64,000 bases of DNA from positions 60,549,468 to 60,613,467 of the forward strand of contig OX457042.1 in NCBI GenBank assembly GCA_949752735.1. Direction: 5' to 3'. Positions 22,700-33,071 of the stretch are shown one piece after another; positions within the stretch are counted from its first letter, which is position 1; each line of letters opens with the position of its first letter. Position numbers and translations under genes: made by a program. Source of the DNA: Lumbricus terrestris. Taxonomy: Eukaryota > Annelida > Clitellata > Crassiclitellata > Lumbricidae. The notes under the pieces were generated by a model, which saw nothing but the letters and a program-made list of their open reading frames with translations, had not been told where the DNA came from and ran no database searches.

Positions 22700-23352
22700 A
22701 GTCCGATTGAGGAAAAAGTTCTGGCTAAATAAAATTTGAACTTGCACCATAATAGAAGTGGGAACAGGGGTCCTAGATTGGATCCCTGTGGGACACCATA
22801 AGGGATCCTTTTTAAAGTGGAGCGTTTGCCGTTATTTTCAACGCATTGCTGACGTCCATCCAAATAACTGGCAAACCAACTGAGTTGTAAACCACGTAAG
22901 CTTATACCATAAGTTTCTAATTTTTGTAGTAAGATTTTATGATTTACAGTGTCAAATGCTTTCGCCAAGTCGAAAAAAATACCCAAGGAGAATTCATTAT
23001 TATCTATTGCATTAGAGATTCTATCTTGCATAGATAACAGGGACATGTATGGGGAGTGACCCGATTGAAAGCCGTGCTGCGACGGGAAAAGTATGTCGGT
23101 TTTTGTAACAAATTCATATAGCCTACTATACATTGTTTTCTCAAATATTTTAGAAAAGTAAGGAAGGATAGAAATCGGACGATAATTGGTCCAGTTGTCT
23201 CTTTCGCCTTTTTTAAAGATAGGAATGACCTGTGCAATTTTTAATGGGTGCGGGAAGATGCCTGTAGTGAAAGAGCAGTTAATCAGTTCTGCCAAAGGCT
23301 GGGCAATGCAATCAATATTAGGACCCGCGATACACGGGTCAATGTCGTCCAT
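22700..23352 (-). pseudogene. CR1/Jockey-group LINE reverse transcriptase fragment
   Basis: A 223-codon minus frame covers the N-terminal half of an RT. It runs IPIFKKGERDNWTNYRPISI, then PSQHGFQSGHS, the motif-A aspartates in FFDLAKAFDTVNHKIL, and YGVPQGSNLGPL. The sequence diverges right after PQGS, so the second catalytic box (x-ADD) is missing. Truncated at both ends. Confidence 0.8.
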
Positions 23353-23416
23353 ACCCTTACTGTGATCCTAGTTTTGTGGTCATCTCCAAAGCAAATAGCC
23401 CGACGTTCATAGGACG

Positions 23417-23700
23417 GCGATCTGCCTCCACAGCCCGGTGTAGAGGTTTCAGATTACTCCCTCCTAAACATTACCCCACCACCCCCGGTAAATTGAAACC
23501 GGTTTCAGATTACCGGGAGTTGGGATGAAACCGGTTTCCATGTACCGTATCTGAAAAGTAAGTCAAAATTCGCAGTGTCCTTATTATGACATGCGTTGTG
23601 ACCAAACATTAAGAGTTTGATTGACGTTACGTTGTCGGTGGGCAATTATGACGGGGCCTTTTTGTCGGTGGGCGATTATGACCGGGCTATTTTGTCGTGG
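23417..23700. repeat. GAAACCGGTTTC palindrome words and a tandem 33-bp unit
   Basis: CCCGGTGTAGAGGTTTCAG (23423) followed by GAAACCGGTTTC words matches 55772-55910. Downstream at 23635-23695 a unit containing TTGTCGGTGGGCNATTATGA occurs twice in tandem. Both look like subterminal repeats of foldback or Helitron-like elements. No mirror half was found. Confidence 0.55.
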
Positions 23701-23829
23701 CGCCCCGACGTTGCATCACTGGGTAATAAAGGATGGATGCAAGAAACTATTGGAAGATATTCATCGCTTAAAGAGATTACATACGAGAAAGAGCAGTTTG
23801 ATATCTATTTGATATGTTCCAATATTTAA

Positions 23830-24372
23830 CTACAACCAGTGCTCATAATTATTTCATTTGCAGCAGACGAATCAAACGAAACTCCATCTAGCACAATGGT
23901 ATGATTAAACATGAATGTTCTTGATCTGAATGAGAAGCAGGTTTAAGAACATCAAACGAACTTGTGTCACCTCACCTGAATTGATCTTGTGGTACCTTTT
24001 GCCTTCTATAGGCCGTAACAGTGCTGATAGAAAATATAAATCGACAGAATGTACTTTGATTAGTGTGTTAGAAATGGTAATTTAGATTGCGACACTTCTG
24101 ATTAATCCACATCCACTAATCAAGTCAATTTGCTGGATCCTCTATGTTTATTATGTCACCTCACTTCGCCCTAACAGCTGCTGTTTTCGAATGAACCAAA
24201 ATTGTGCGTAATGTATTAAATGTTTATCCTTCTCAATATCTTGAAAGTGACCGTAGGCGACGTGAATTCAATGATGATTTCCATGCAAGTCAACGTGCAC
24301 TTAGCGAATGATGTTCTACCTGCTCAGCTAAATCTGTTGCTGGCAATTAATTACGCTTATAATTATTTTGTA
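23830..24372. other. Unassigned DNA
   Basis: No frame, RNA gene or clear repeat seen. Confidence 0.4.
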
Positions 24373-24895
24373 TCGACCGATGAATTGAGATGGATCTAAA
24401 CCGGCGATATTAGCATTCAGATGGCAGTTATTATATTATATTATATTATTATATTATATTATATTATATTATAATTATATTATATTATATCGACCGATGA
24501 ATTGAGATGGATCTAAACCGGCGATATTAGCATTCAGATGGCAGTTATTATATTATATTATTATATTATATTATATTATATTATATTATATTATATTATA
24601 TTATATTATATTATATTATATTATATTATATTATAATTATATTATATTATATCGACCGATGAATTGAGATGGATCTAAACCGGCGATATTAGCATTCAGA
24701 TGGCAGTTATTATATTATATTATTATATTATATTATATTATATTATATTATATTATATTATATTATATTATATTATATTATATTATATTTATTATATTAT
24801 ATTATATTATAATTATATTATATTATATCGACCGATGAATTGAGATGGATCTAAACCGACGATATTAGCATTCAGATGGCAGTTCTTCAACGGGT
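24373..24895. repeat. Compound satellite: 60-bp unit plus TTATA arrays, four copies
   Basis: A nearly invariant ~60-bp unit (ATCGACCGATGAATTGAGAT through CAGATGGCAGTT) occurs four times, ending near 24428, 24546, 24706 and 24885. The copies are separated by (TTATA)n arrays of increasing length. The last copy runs into unique DNA 450 bp upstream of the first recognised exon of the CARD gene. Confidence 0.9.
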
Positions 24896-25336
24896 CCTGC
24901 GGCGATCACCAGAACAGCAGCAGATGGAGCGGTTACAAATGACAGACTCAGACAGATATGGAAACTGACAAAGACAGATGAAGAAAGACTAAGACAGTAG
25001 ACTAATTCACAGAGACTGAAAGAAAGTCAGAGACAAATTGAGAGATTGAGAGACGCATTGAGAGGAATATAAGAGACACGTTGGCTGACTGATACAGGCA
25101 TGTACAGTGTTGTACACGTTGCAGCTGAGGATGGGCAAACCAAGAAATGGTCTGAGTGCGATAGATAGAGAGACAGACAGAAAAGATAATCGACAAACGC
25201 AGAAAAATGAATCTATGCACAGAAAGAGAGACTTCCAACGTCATGTCGTCGTCTTGTCACTTGAGCCGTGCGCAGACTTCACAATCCATAATCATCCAGC
25301 GTTGAGTTTGAAAAGATATAATTATCTGCATTTCAG

Positions 25337-25523
25337 TTTTACGATCTTCCACTGGAGATGTTGGATATGATCTTACGAAAGTCTTATCTGCATTGGATTT
25401 TGAATCCACCAACGAAGCAGAGAGACGAAGATGTTCTCAGGTCTCTCTTGTCAGTTGACGTTTGCTTTTATCGAAGAATCACCAGAAAACGGTTCAAGAG
25501 GACAAATTGGCGGTACTGGAAAG
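25337..25523 (+). CDS. CARD/NHL gene, F-box-like exon
   Basis: 187-bp exon between acceptor CATTTCAG and donor AAG|GTGAGG, starting in phase 0 and ending in phase 1. It encodes about 62 residues beginning FYDLPLEMLDMIL, with a later RSLLSVDVCFYRRITRKRF. This is the L-x-x-LP-x-E-(x)n-IL / L-x-x-V-C-(x)n-R-F pattern of an F-box-like three-helix domain, which in known proteins recruits a Skp1-type ubiquitin ligase. The paralogous exon at 58610-58796 has exactly the same length. No start codon exon was found upstream, so the N terminus is unknown. The F-box reading rests on pattern only. Confidence 0.6.
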
Positions 25524-26159
25524 GTGAGGTTCCGTCTAGACATTTATGTCGAAAGACAACAAACGATTTCTTCTATACATGTAGAAAGCTTCGTGTCATC
25601 CCGACAATTGAAGCATAACGTTTTGAATGCCACACCAAAGTGTCTTCAATGGCGATTGCCGTGTCAAAGTCATTAAATTCAGAATAGTCCGTATAAAGCG
25701 AGCAATGCATATAGGCCTAATACTATACAACAAGAAGAAGAACCACCTCCCGTGAACCCTCTCACAAGGAGACCATCCGTTTAGATGATTTTCCTATCGT
25801 ATCCTGCGTAACTCTGTATGTCTGTAGCAAAGAAGCTCGGATTGCCCATTGTCACAGTCGCTTGATCTGTGTGTGGTCTAGTAGGCCTGTATACGTGCAA
25901 GACGTTTGAGTCGTATCGGCCTTGAGATTTGTGGGTGTCGGTTCGAATGCAAGATCTAAAAATAGTTGTGGAGCCTATGATGCCTAATAATGGCTCCATC
26001 ATTTTTTCCTCTGTCAACTCAAAAGATAGCATGCACTAATTTTTTCACATTCTTCTAGGAATTACATGTAGTTTCACGCTAAAGACATTTTCCAAAGTTG
26101 ACGTGTCTATGGTATTGTTAAGTTGCAGTTATAATGTTTGTATTTGTTGATATTTGCAG
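25524..26159 (+). other. Intron 1 of the CARD/NHL gene
   Basis: 636 bp, GTGAGG...TTTGCAG, phase 1. No element recognised in it. Confidence 0.6.
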
Positions 26160-26447
26160 ATTTCTGTGAAAGAAACAAGAAACATTCAGCAATTTTTAGA
26201 AACAACAGAGATTTTCTTTTGAAGAACATTCAACCAAATGACGAATTCATCGCTTCACTGTTTTCTCTCAACTGCATAACGAAAGAACAACGTCAACTCA
26301 TCCAACGACAACATTCAAACCATGATAAGAACGCAGAACTTCTGCAGATTTTTGGATCCTGCGACGATAACAAGTCTTCAAATATCGTGAAATGTCTTCG
26401 ACAAACCAAACAAACGACAGTAGTAAAGGTCGTCGAAAACGGAGGAG
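26160..26447 (+). CDS. CARD/NHL gene, CARD exon
   Basis: 288-bp phase 1-1 exon (acceptor TATTTGCAG, donor GGAG|GTTCAT). The conserved donor lies just before an in-frame stop, and the paralogue (60165-60452) has identical length and an equivalent donor. The 96 residues fit a caspase-recruitment domain: NRDFLLKNIQPNDEFI (helices 1-2), LFSLNCITKEQRQLI (helix 3), KNAELLQIF (helix 4) and KCLRQTKQTTVVKVV (helices 5-6). CARDs mediate homotypic assembly of caspase and innate-immune signalling complexes. If the donor were skipped the protein would end two codons later (GGGS, then stop), giving a short F-box-CARD form. Confidence 0.8.
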
Positions 26448-26554
26448 GTTCATAGTAGGCCTACACATTTTATTTAATTGTTTATAATTCGTTGATCATT
26501 AGCATACTAAGCTTAATTTTTTCGGTGATGGATATTATTATACGCTCATAACCT

Positions 26555-26830
26555 AGGATCATGGGCGGAGACTTGGTCTGCAACTTGCAGGAGACGAACG
26601 GGTGGCCAAAGGAATGACTCGTGATTTTGGGCGGACGAATGGCTGAGTCGCCGTCGAAATTTTTCATCTTTTTGCGGACAAAAATTTCCGACGACCTTTT
26701 TAGTCATTCGTCATTTGTTCGATGATCTCTTATTCTAACGTTGAAACGTTACCAGTGTCTTCGTGAAGTGCACATGTCATAACACTTAACGATTGGGGGA
26801 CCAAATGCATAGACGGTTCCCCCACCAAAC
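26555..26830. mobile_element. MITE fragment related to 59404-59720
   Basis: It begins CATGGGCGGAGACTTGG and shares GGACGAATGGCTGAGT, TTTAGTCAT and CAACGATTGGGGG-like segments, in order, with the 317-bp element at 59404-59720. Its right end is not preserved. Confidence 0.55.
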
Positions 26831-27118
26831 ACATTAAGGGGCGGTATGCTGACTATCGCACTGTTCCCTACCCGATTCCGACACAAGTGCTATTCAACCT
26901 TGGGGAAGGTGGCCCTCTTGTGGCTGCTTGGAGGGAAGTGCCGATCTTTGCCGGTTTTTTGTGTGTTCTCGGTTTTTACTCGTTTAATTTGTGAGGCTTA
27001 TCCTGCTGTTAGTAGTATGTGAGGCGCCCTTGTAACGGCATGACTGTGCTATACGGCGCTAATGAAATCGCCATTGTCATTATTATTAGGCATATTGCCG
27101 TTGCACAAAATGCTAACT

Positions 27119-27403
27119 TAGTTAGTTAGTGCTTTCGGCTCGTAGAGCCCTAGCGACCACCATGACAAGCGACTTTCGCCTCTCGCCATGATGGTTTTCT
27201 TGGCAGGATACAGAGGTGGTTTGCCATTGCCTTCCTCTGAGACAATTATGGGTGAGCAACTTGTCCAAGGTCGCTACGCAGTGGCTTGAGGTAGATTCGA
27301 GAACATACCGCCATACCACCTCGTCCCATACCCTGCAGGAGCAGGGGGTTGTTTTAGGCTAACCCATAGCCGGATGCAGATTCACGTCATGCCCAGGACG
27401 GCT
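27119..27403 (-). mobile_element. RTE-related SINE or LINE 3' end, 11-bp TSD
   Basis: AAATGCTAACT flanks 285 bp at 27108-27118 and 27404-27414. On the minus strand the element contains GGACAAGTTGCTCACCC and AGGAAGGCAATGGCAAACC, the latter a widely shared segment of RTE-type retrotransposon 3' regions, and ends in (CTAA)n. An 11-bp duplication fits LINE-driven retrotransposition. Confidence 0.7.
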
Positions 27404-27723
27404 AAATGCTAACTACCGGAACATTTTTACAGGGTCAGCATTGCAATAACAATGGTTCAAAGTACAAGGGCACTGCACGTTGATACAGGGGCGAATCCAG
27501 GGGCCAATCCGGCCACGCTCCCATTTCAAAAGCCCATCCCATTTGTTTTCAACAAATAAATAAATAAATAAATAATTAATTAATGCAGCGAGTAAGAAAA
27601 AGTAGCAACACCACTGAGAGTAGCCTATATTCCCAAAAAGGTAATCAATTATTTTCGCAGGGAAAATCGTATATTTTCCACACATTTTGGACAGATGACT
27701 AAAAGGAAAAAAGGTCATAATAT

Positions 27724-28231
27724 TGTGAGGTTCCACGACTCTCTACGACTGGTTCTTGTCATGGGATGGGCTATAGTCACGGTCAGTTGACTTGGGTAGC
27801 CTTGGGGGTGACACCTGGTGACAGACTTGTTCTATATAAGGTCTGACTTCAGGGGGCGTCTCTCTCTCTTGTACTCTTTGGTTCTGATGATGATAGTTAA
27901 GTTAGAGTATGGGACTCTGATGTTCTCGGCTGCAGGGTGGCTGCATGGCAGTCTTCTTGTCAGAGTTCGTTAGATTAAGTTTAGTTAAGCTTTCTTTCGT
28001 TACACCTCGACAATGGTGTCTGTAGTTAAGTTACTTCGTCGCCAGCCTGTTGCTGCTTGAAGACGTTCGTCGCAGAATGCCGCGCCGTCGACGACTTTCC
28101 ACTGGTCTACAGTGTGGTAACTGTATCATTTTCGTTCTTTATGTTAAATTATACCTTTAAACTAGACACGAGTTATTTTATGTGAGCTGAACCAAGTAGG
28201 GACCTTAACTTAGGAGACACTGCTCACAACA
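27724..28231 (+). repeat. 5' LTR of the giant-ORF LTR element
   Basis: 508 bp, TGTGAGGTTCC...CTCACAACA. It matches the 3' LTR (32020-32527) at all but two positions I could find (C/T in CGTTNTTTATG and A/G in TTAGGNGACAC), so the insertion is recent. CTATATAAGG at 27832-27841 is a TATA box and orients transcription to the right. Confidence 0.95.
27832..27841 (+). promoter_or_regulatory. TATA box in the 5' LTR
   Basis: TCTATATAAGG sits about 110 bp into the LTR and is followed by a TCTCTCTCT initiator-like tract. The 3' LTR repeats it. Confidence 0.65.
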
Positions 28232-28319
28232 TATGGGGGCCCGCGGAATATTTTTTTTTCACGTTATTCAGAATTTTGCGTCGGTAGGCGTGTTTCGTGA
28301 AATTGTGAATTTTTGAGGG

Positions 28320-29300
28320 GCGTGTCAGCTCTATTATACGGTAGATATTCCGTTTGACAGTGTTTAATTGTGGTTGGCCGTGAAGATAGGTCAATGGCTC
28401 TTAATTTTGGAGGAAGTTTTGAGAATTTTGAGGGGCGTGTCGGCTCATTTATACGGTATTCATTCCGTTTTGCGCTTTTGAATTTTGAATTTTGAGAGAT
28501 GTGTTTGCTCTCGTATACGGTATTCATTCCGTTTTGCGCTTTTGAATTTTGAATTTTGAGAGATGTGTTTGCTCTCGTATACGGTATTCATTCCGTTTTG
28601 CGCTTTTGAATTTTGAATTTTGAGAGATGTGTTTGCTCTCGTATACGGTATTTATTCCGTTTTGCATTTTTGAATTTCGAGTTTTGAGAGATGTGTTTGC
28701 TCCCGTATACGGTATTTATTCCGTTTTGCATTTTTGAATCTCGAGTTTTGAGGGGCGTGTTGCTCTCGTATACGGTATTTATTCCGTTTTGCATTTTTGA
28801 CTTTCGAGTTTTGAGGGGCGTGTTGCTCTCGTATACGGTATTCATTCCGTTTTGCGCTTTTGAATTTTGAATTTTGAGAGATGTGTTTGCTCTCGTATAC
28901 GGTATTCATTCCGTTTTGCGCTTTTGAATTTTGAATTTTGAGAGATGTGTTTGCTCTCGTATACGGTATTTATTCCGTTTTGCATTTTTGAATTTCGAGT
29001 TTTGAGAGATGTGTTTGCTCCCGTATACGGTATTTATTCCGTTTTGCATTTTTGAATCTCGAGTTTTGAGGGGCGTGTTGCTCTCGTATACGGTATTTAT
29101 TCCGTTTTGCATTTTTGACTTTCGAGTTTTGAGGGGCGTGTTGCTCTCGTATACGGTATTCATTCCGTTTTGCGCTTTTGAATTTCGAATTTTTGAGAGA
29201 TGTGTTTGCTCTCGTATACGGTATTCATTCCGTTTTGCATTTTTGAATTTCGAGTTGTGAGGGGTGTGTCTGCTCATTCTATACGGTATTAATTCCGGTT
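28320..29300 (+). repeat. Minisatellite leader of the LTR element (13 units, higher-order)
   Basis: About 13 units of 60-70 bp, each with TATACGGTATTNATTCCG and GTTTTGCNNTTTTGA, fill the leader between the 5' LTR and the ORF. Variant types follow a repeated order: GCGCTTTT type, then CCCGTATAC, ATCTCGAG and ACTTTCGAG types, in two cycles about 320 bp apart. This shows a higher-order duplication. Minus-strand frames across it (up to 181 codons) are repeat artefacts. Confidence 0.92.
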
Positions 29301-29487
29301 GACAGTTTTGCGGTTGAAGTTTTGGGCGTCGCACTCTGAGAAGTTTTTCGAGAAGTTTTCTTGAAGGTGGAGAGTCTAGAGTTTTTCGAGAAGTTTTTCT
29401 TGAATGTTGAGAGAATTTCGAGAGTTTAGAATTTTGGGGCGTGGCAACCAAATTTGTTTTTCTCTTTGGTGCGTTGTGAAATTGAGA

Positions 29488-31746
29488 ATGTCTCCGTGGA
29501 AGACTTTAAAGGAGAAATTGGCCTATGAGACTGAGCAGGTTTCTTTTGGGTTCAGTCACCTTTTGTCGGAGAATGTTAAGGAAGGCGTGTCAGTTTATCG
29601 GAGTAATTCTGTTTGCATGGTCGATAAGAATTTAAGTATTCAGTCCGAAGGTGTGTTTCGAGCAGACCTTCATTATGTCAGTGGCGATGCGCAGACAAAG
29701 GGACAGATGCACGTGTACGACGATGCTTTTGACGATGTGTTCGAGTGTCATTTATTTGAAGATAACGACGTGCAGAATGATTCTGTATTGGGTTCGTTGA
29801 ATGACAGTGTGAATGCTGTTGATTTTGGGCATGATCTGGTTTGTGATTCTGAGATTTCTGATGAATCTGTTGACTTAGGCATTTCGTTGGAAGGTGTGTC
29901 TGTATTGGACTTGGGTATGAGTACACGGTCGGATGAGCATGTTAGTGTAAATTTCGTGCATCGTTCTTTTGTTGAAGTTGGCTGCCAGACCGAGGCTAAC
30001 ATGTTGTTGAATGTATGTGATGAGTGTACGCATGAGGTGAACGTAATGTTTGATGATGTATTGGATTTTGTGCATACGTTTGAGGCTGATGAAGATGGAT
30101 GTGTTGGTTCTGTCTTTGACTTTGTGTCACACGGTTTAAAGTTCATGTGGAGTAGGCGCTTGGTTTTTCGAGAGGTGAATCAGACTTGTTTGAATGTCTT
30201 GTATGAGCGGGAAGACAACCGTAGTTGGCTTACAAGTGATGTGTATGACAGATTGTTGGAAGAAATAGGCCTCTTGAGGATGAATGACTTCGTTAGCAAC
30301 GTGATGGCATGTTGGCATAATGACTTGGATGATGAAGATGGTGCGAAATTGTTTGTGCGCAGTAAATTTGATTTGATGAACTGTTCTCGAGCGAAAGAGA
30401 ATTCGGATTCACTTGTTGCTTTTGAAGAGACTGTTGAGTTGGATTCAGGAATGAATTGTGTTGTGCATTCGCCGGTTTCGGTGGTTGATTCGTCGCTGGG
30501 TAGCGTGCATGATTCTTTGGTGATGCAGTTGAGTGGTACAACTGTTGGGTGCGATTCGTCATTGTGGTCTGTTGTCTCGTTGCATGATTATGCAAATGAG
30601 GATATGGTTGTGCAGTCTATGATAACGACTATTGTCTATGAGAAAAGATGGATGATGGGTTGGTGTTGTACGGTGTCTACGGTTGCACTGTTGTCAATGA
30701 ATGTGGAGCTAGGTGGTCGAATGACTAAGGTGAACAAGTGTGTTTTATCTACGCATTGTTTCGTCTGTGAACTTGGGTCGAATGAACTTGTGTTGACTGA
30801 TGTGATTGTTCATGTTGATAAGGATGTGAATTCTGCAGGAAAGGGGCAGTTGTTTTTGGATGGCATTGTCCGTTTTCATGTATTTATCGTTAGTGCAGTG
30901 AGAGATACTGTGTCTAATTCTTTGGATGATTATCTGAATGATCATGATGTTTCGTCAGATTTATCTGAATTTCAGTTGTGTTGCGTTTACTCGACTGCTT
31001 CGAGAGTTATGCTTCAGCCGGTTGGTGTGATGGAAGCTTCAGTTGATGAGGTCATGTGCTGTTTCTCGGGTGATTGTTTGCAGACCCTTGACTCTGTGAG
31101 TTTGTCTGTGGGTGTGAGTGTATCTTCTTTGCATGAAGATTTTGCAGATGCGTTCTGGTCTGTTGTGCCTGAGTGCAGTGATTTGTGCGTTGGTATTTCG
31201 TTGCCAGGGGTGGATTTGAATTGCCATGACGCTAATTCTTTTGTTTTGTCTTGTGAGAGCGGTTCTTTGCAGATTGCCGACATGGATTCGTTGGTCGGTG
31301 ACGGATGCAGTCTTCGAAATGGTTCTGCGAGGCTTCGGAGAAGGAACGTGAGCGCCTTCGTGGTTCAATGGATGGTGACCGCCATCTTGGCTTTGACGGT
31401 TTCTGGGACGACTTCGCGCGTTTCCTTCGCGAGTGACGAGTACGATGGCTTGTCGCTTGCGTCCATTCTGTCGAGCGTGACAGCGTCTTCGCTCTTGTCT
31501 CTTTGCGAGTCGGCGACTTTGTTGTTCGCCATGGTGTGTCGTTTCACACTGTGGTTTGGCTGTGTGTCATGGTTCGTCGGTGATTTGTTCAGTTTCTGCC
31601 AGTCACTGAAAAGAAATTTTGCGAAAGAGTTGTTGGAACTTTCGCCTTGGACTGTTTCGAGAATGTGTTCTTGGAACATGCGGCTTCAATCGTGTCGATC
31701 GTTTTCGTTGATTGATCTTGTGTGCAGATTTTCGTTTGGCGATTGA
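29488..31746 (+). CDS. Giant ORF of the LTR element, unknown protein
   Basis: The frame is open from 29404 (780 codons). I prefer the second ATG at 29488 (752 codons, MSPWKTLKEKLAYET), because the first lies in leader-like sequence. The product is acidic and Asp/Ser/Val/Cys-rich for about 600 residues. It then has a basic patch (RLRRRNVS near 615) and two hydrophobic segments near residues 622-636 and 665-700, followed by a short basic tail, so a C-terminal membrane anchor is possible. No gag, protease, RT, integrase or envelope signature was recognised. The sense strand is strongly G/T-rich. An intact 750-codon frame between near-identical LTRs argues that it is translated and selected. Confidence 0.75.
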   Translation: MSPWKTLKEKLAYETEQVSFGFSHLLSENVKEGVSVYRSNSVCMVDKNLSIQSEGVFRADLHYVSGDAQTKGQMHVYDDAFDDVFECHLFEDNDVQNDSVLGSLNDSVNAVDFGHDLVCDSEISDESVDLGISLEGVSVLDLGMSTRSDEHVSVNFVHRSFVEVGCQTEANMLLNVCDECTHEVNVMFDDVLDFVHTFEADEDGCVGSVFDFVSHGLKFMWSRRLVFREVNQTCLNVLYEREDNRSWLTSDVYDRLLEEIGLLRMNDFVSNVMACWHNDLDDEDGAKLFVRSKFDLMNCSRAKENSDSLVAFEETVELDSGMNCVVHSPVSVVDSSLGSVHDSLVMQLSGTTVGCDSSLWSVVSLHDYANEDMVVQSMITTIVYEKRWMMGWCCTVSTVALLSMNVELGGRMTKVNKCVLSTHCFVCELGSNELVLTDVIVHVDKDVNSAGKGQLFLDGIVRFHVFIVSAVRDTVSNSLDDYLNDHDVSSDLSEFQLCCVYSTASRVMLQPVGVMEASVDEVMCCFSGDCLQTLDSVSLSVGVSVSSLHEDFADAFWSVVPECSDLCVGISLPGVDLNCHDANSFVLSCESGSLQIADMDSLVGDGCSLRNGSARLRRRNVSAFVVQWMVTAILALTVSGTTSRVSFASDEYDGLSLASILSSVTASSLLSLCESATLLFAMVCRFTLWFGCVSWFVGDLFSFCQSLKRNFAKELLELSPWTVSRMCSWNMRLQSCRSFSLIDLVCRFSFGD

Positions 31747-32019
31747 TGTGAAACATTATAACGACTTTTCGAGTTTCCTTAATCATGTGTAATATTTATG
31801 GAAACTTCATTTTTGATTTTTTTTCGAACTGTTTTTCTCGAAATCTTGAGTAGAATACTTAGGGGGAACGTTCATGTACTTGAACGTTTCGCTTGTATAG
31901 TTAACTACTTAGTGGTGCGATTCTTTTCTTTGAGTCGTGTAACCTTTTGCTTTTGCTTGTGCATGTTAGTTAAGTCAGAAACCCTTCTGGTTTCTGCCTT
32001 TCGTGGTCGTTCGGGGGTA

Positions 32020-32527
32020 TGTGAGGTTCCACGACTCTCTACGACTGGTTCTTGTCATGGGATGGGCTATAGTCACGGTCAGTTGACTTGGGTAGCCTTG
32101 GGGGTGACACCTGGTGACAGACTTGTTCTATATAAGGTCTGACTTCAGGGGGCGTCTCTCTCTCTTGTACTCTTTGGTTCTGATGATGATAGTTAAGTTA
32201 GAGTATGGGACTCTGATGTTCTCGGCTGCAGGGTGGCTGCATGGCAGTCTTCTTGTCAGAGTTCGTTAGATTAAGTTTAGTTAAGCTTTCTTTCGTTACA
32301 CCTCGACAATGGTGTCTGTAGTTAAGTTACTTCGTCGCCAGCCTGTTGCTGCTTGAAGACGTTCGTCGCAGAATGCCGCGCCGTCGACGACTTTCCACTG
32401 GTCTACAGTGTGGTAACTGTATCATTTTCGTTTTTTATGTTAAATTATACCTTTAAACTAGACACGAGTTATTTTATGTGAGCTGAACCAAGTAGGGACC
32501 TTAACTTAGGGGACACTGCTCACAACA
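32020..32527 (+). repeat. 3' LTR of the giant-ORF LTR element
   Basis: 508 bp and almost identical to the 5' LTR. The preceding TTCGGGGGTA is only a weak polypurine tract. It is followed by TAATAT, matching the left flank. A diverged solo LTR of the same family is at 41631-42216. Confidence 0.95.
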
Positions 32528-32794
32528 TAATATAATAAGATTTTGTCTGCAAAGATCACCGAGAATGTCGGCCCCTTCGAAAATTTATGTATCGACCCCA
32601 GCGTTGATAATAGTCACTTCTGTGGCCTCCTGCATTTTTATTCGTACCTGCGACATGTAGGCCTATCATACCACATCCCAACGCAGTCACCCAGAGAATT
32701 TAGGCTTTTTTTTCATTGGAATGCGCCATATTGTGACGCTGTATGTCCAAAAATTATACATTTCCCTCTGAAAATCTCGTATTTTGTAACCGTG

Positions 32795-32880
32795 GGGCGC
32801 GCTGGTGTAGAGGTATGTTCGGTGCCGCATTGGAAATGGAAAGTTCCAGGTTTGAATACAACTATATAAAATTGAAAGAT
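32795..32880 (+). mobile_element. tRNA-like SINE head fragment
   Basis: GCGCTGGTGTAGAGG resembles an A box and GTTCCAGGTTTGAATAC a B box, about 50 bp apart. The stem pairing is poor and an A-rich end follows, so it reads as a decayed SINE head and not a tRNA gene. Confidence 0.4.
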
Positions 32881-33071
32881 ATAAGGAATTGAAATATATC
32901 TATTTTTCGATAAATGTGATGCTAGTTAGAAAAATTAATTATTTAAAGTATCGCTAAAGTTATAAGTCTCGAATAATCAATGGAATCTTTGGCTACTCGA
33001 TCAAATGATTAAGTTCAAAGCCAAAATCTACATAATACGGATGGGGGGCACCTTTTAAACGAGCACTTCTC

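Larger units (their letters stand above)
27724..32527 (+). mobile_element. LTR retroelement with no gag-pol, carrying one giant unknown ORF
   Basis: A 4.8 kb element with two 508-bp LTRs and flanking TAATAT (27718-27723 and 32528-32533). A primer-binding-site candidate TGGGGGCCCGCG starts two bases after the 5' LTR (28234), and its TGGGGGC start resembles proline-tRNA type sites. Between the LTRs there is only a repeat-rich leader (28260-29300) and one long frame (29404/29488-31746). No protease, reverse transcriptase, RNase H, integrase or CCHC knuckle is seen, so it must be mobilised in trans. It lies in intron 2 of the CARD/NHL gene in the same orientation. Confidence 0.93.

Noticed and set aside
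28320..29300. CRISPR-like look of regular repeats (also 53040-53160)
   Set aside because: There are no distinct spacers, the units are contiguous tandem repeats, and the genome is eukaryotic.
28264..29451. Minus-strand frames of 85-181 codons with NTVYES/REQ-type repeats
   Set aside because: They are translations of the minisatellite leader, whose unit length keeps a frame open, and they run against the LTR's transcription direction.
29678..31786. Many minus-strand frames opposite the giant ORF
   Set aside because: They are short, overlapping and composition-driven. The plus-strand frame is several times longer and follows the LTR's TATA box orientation.
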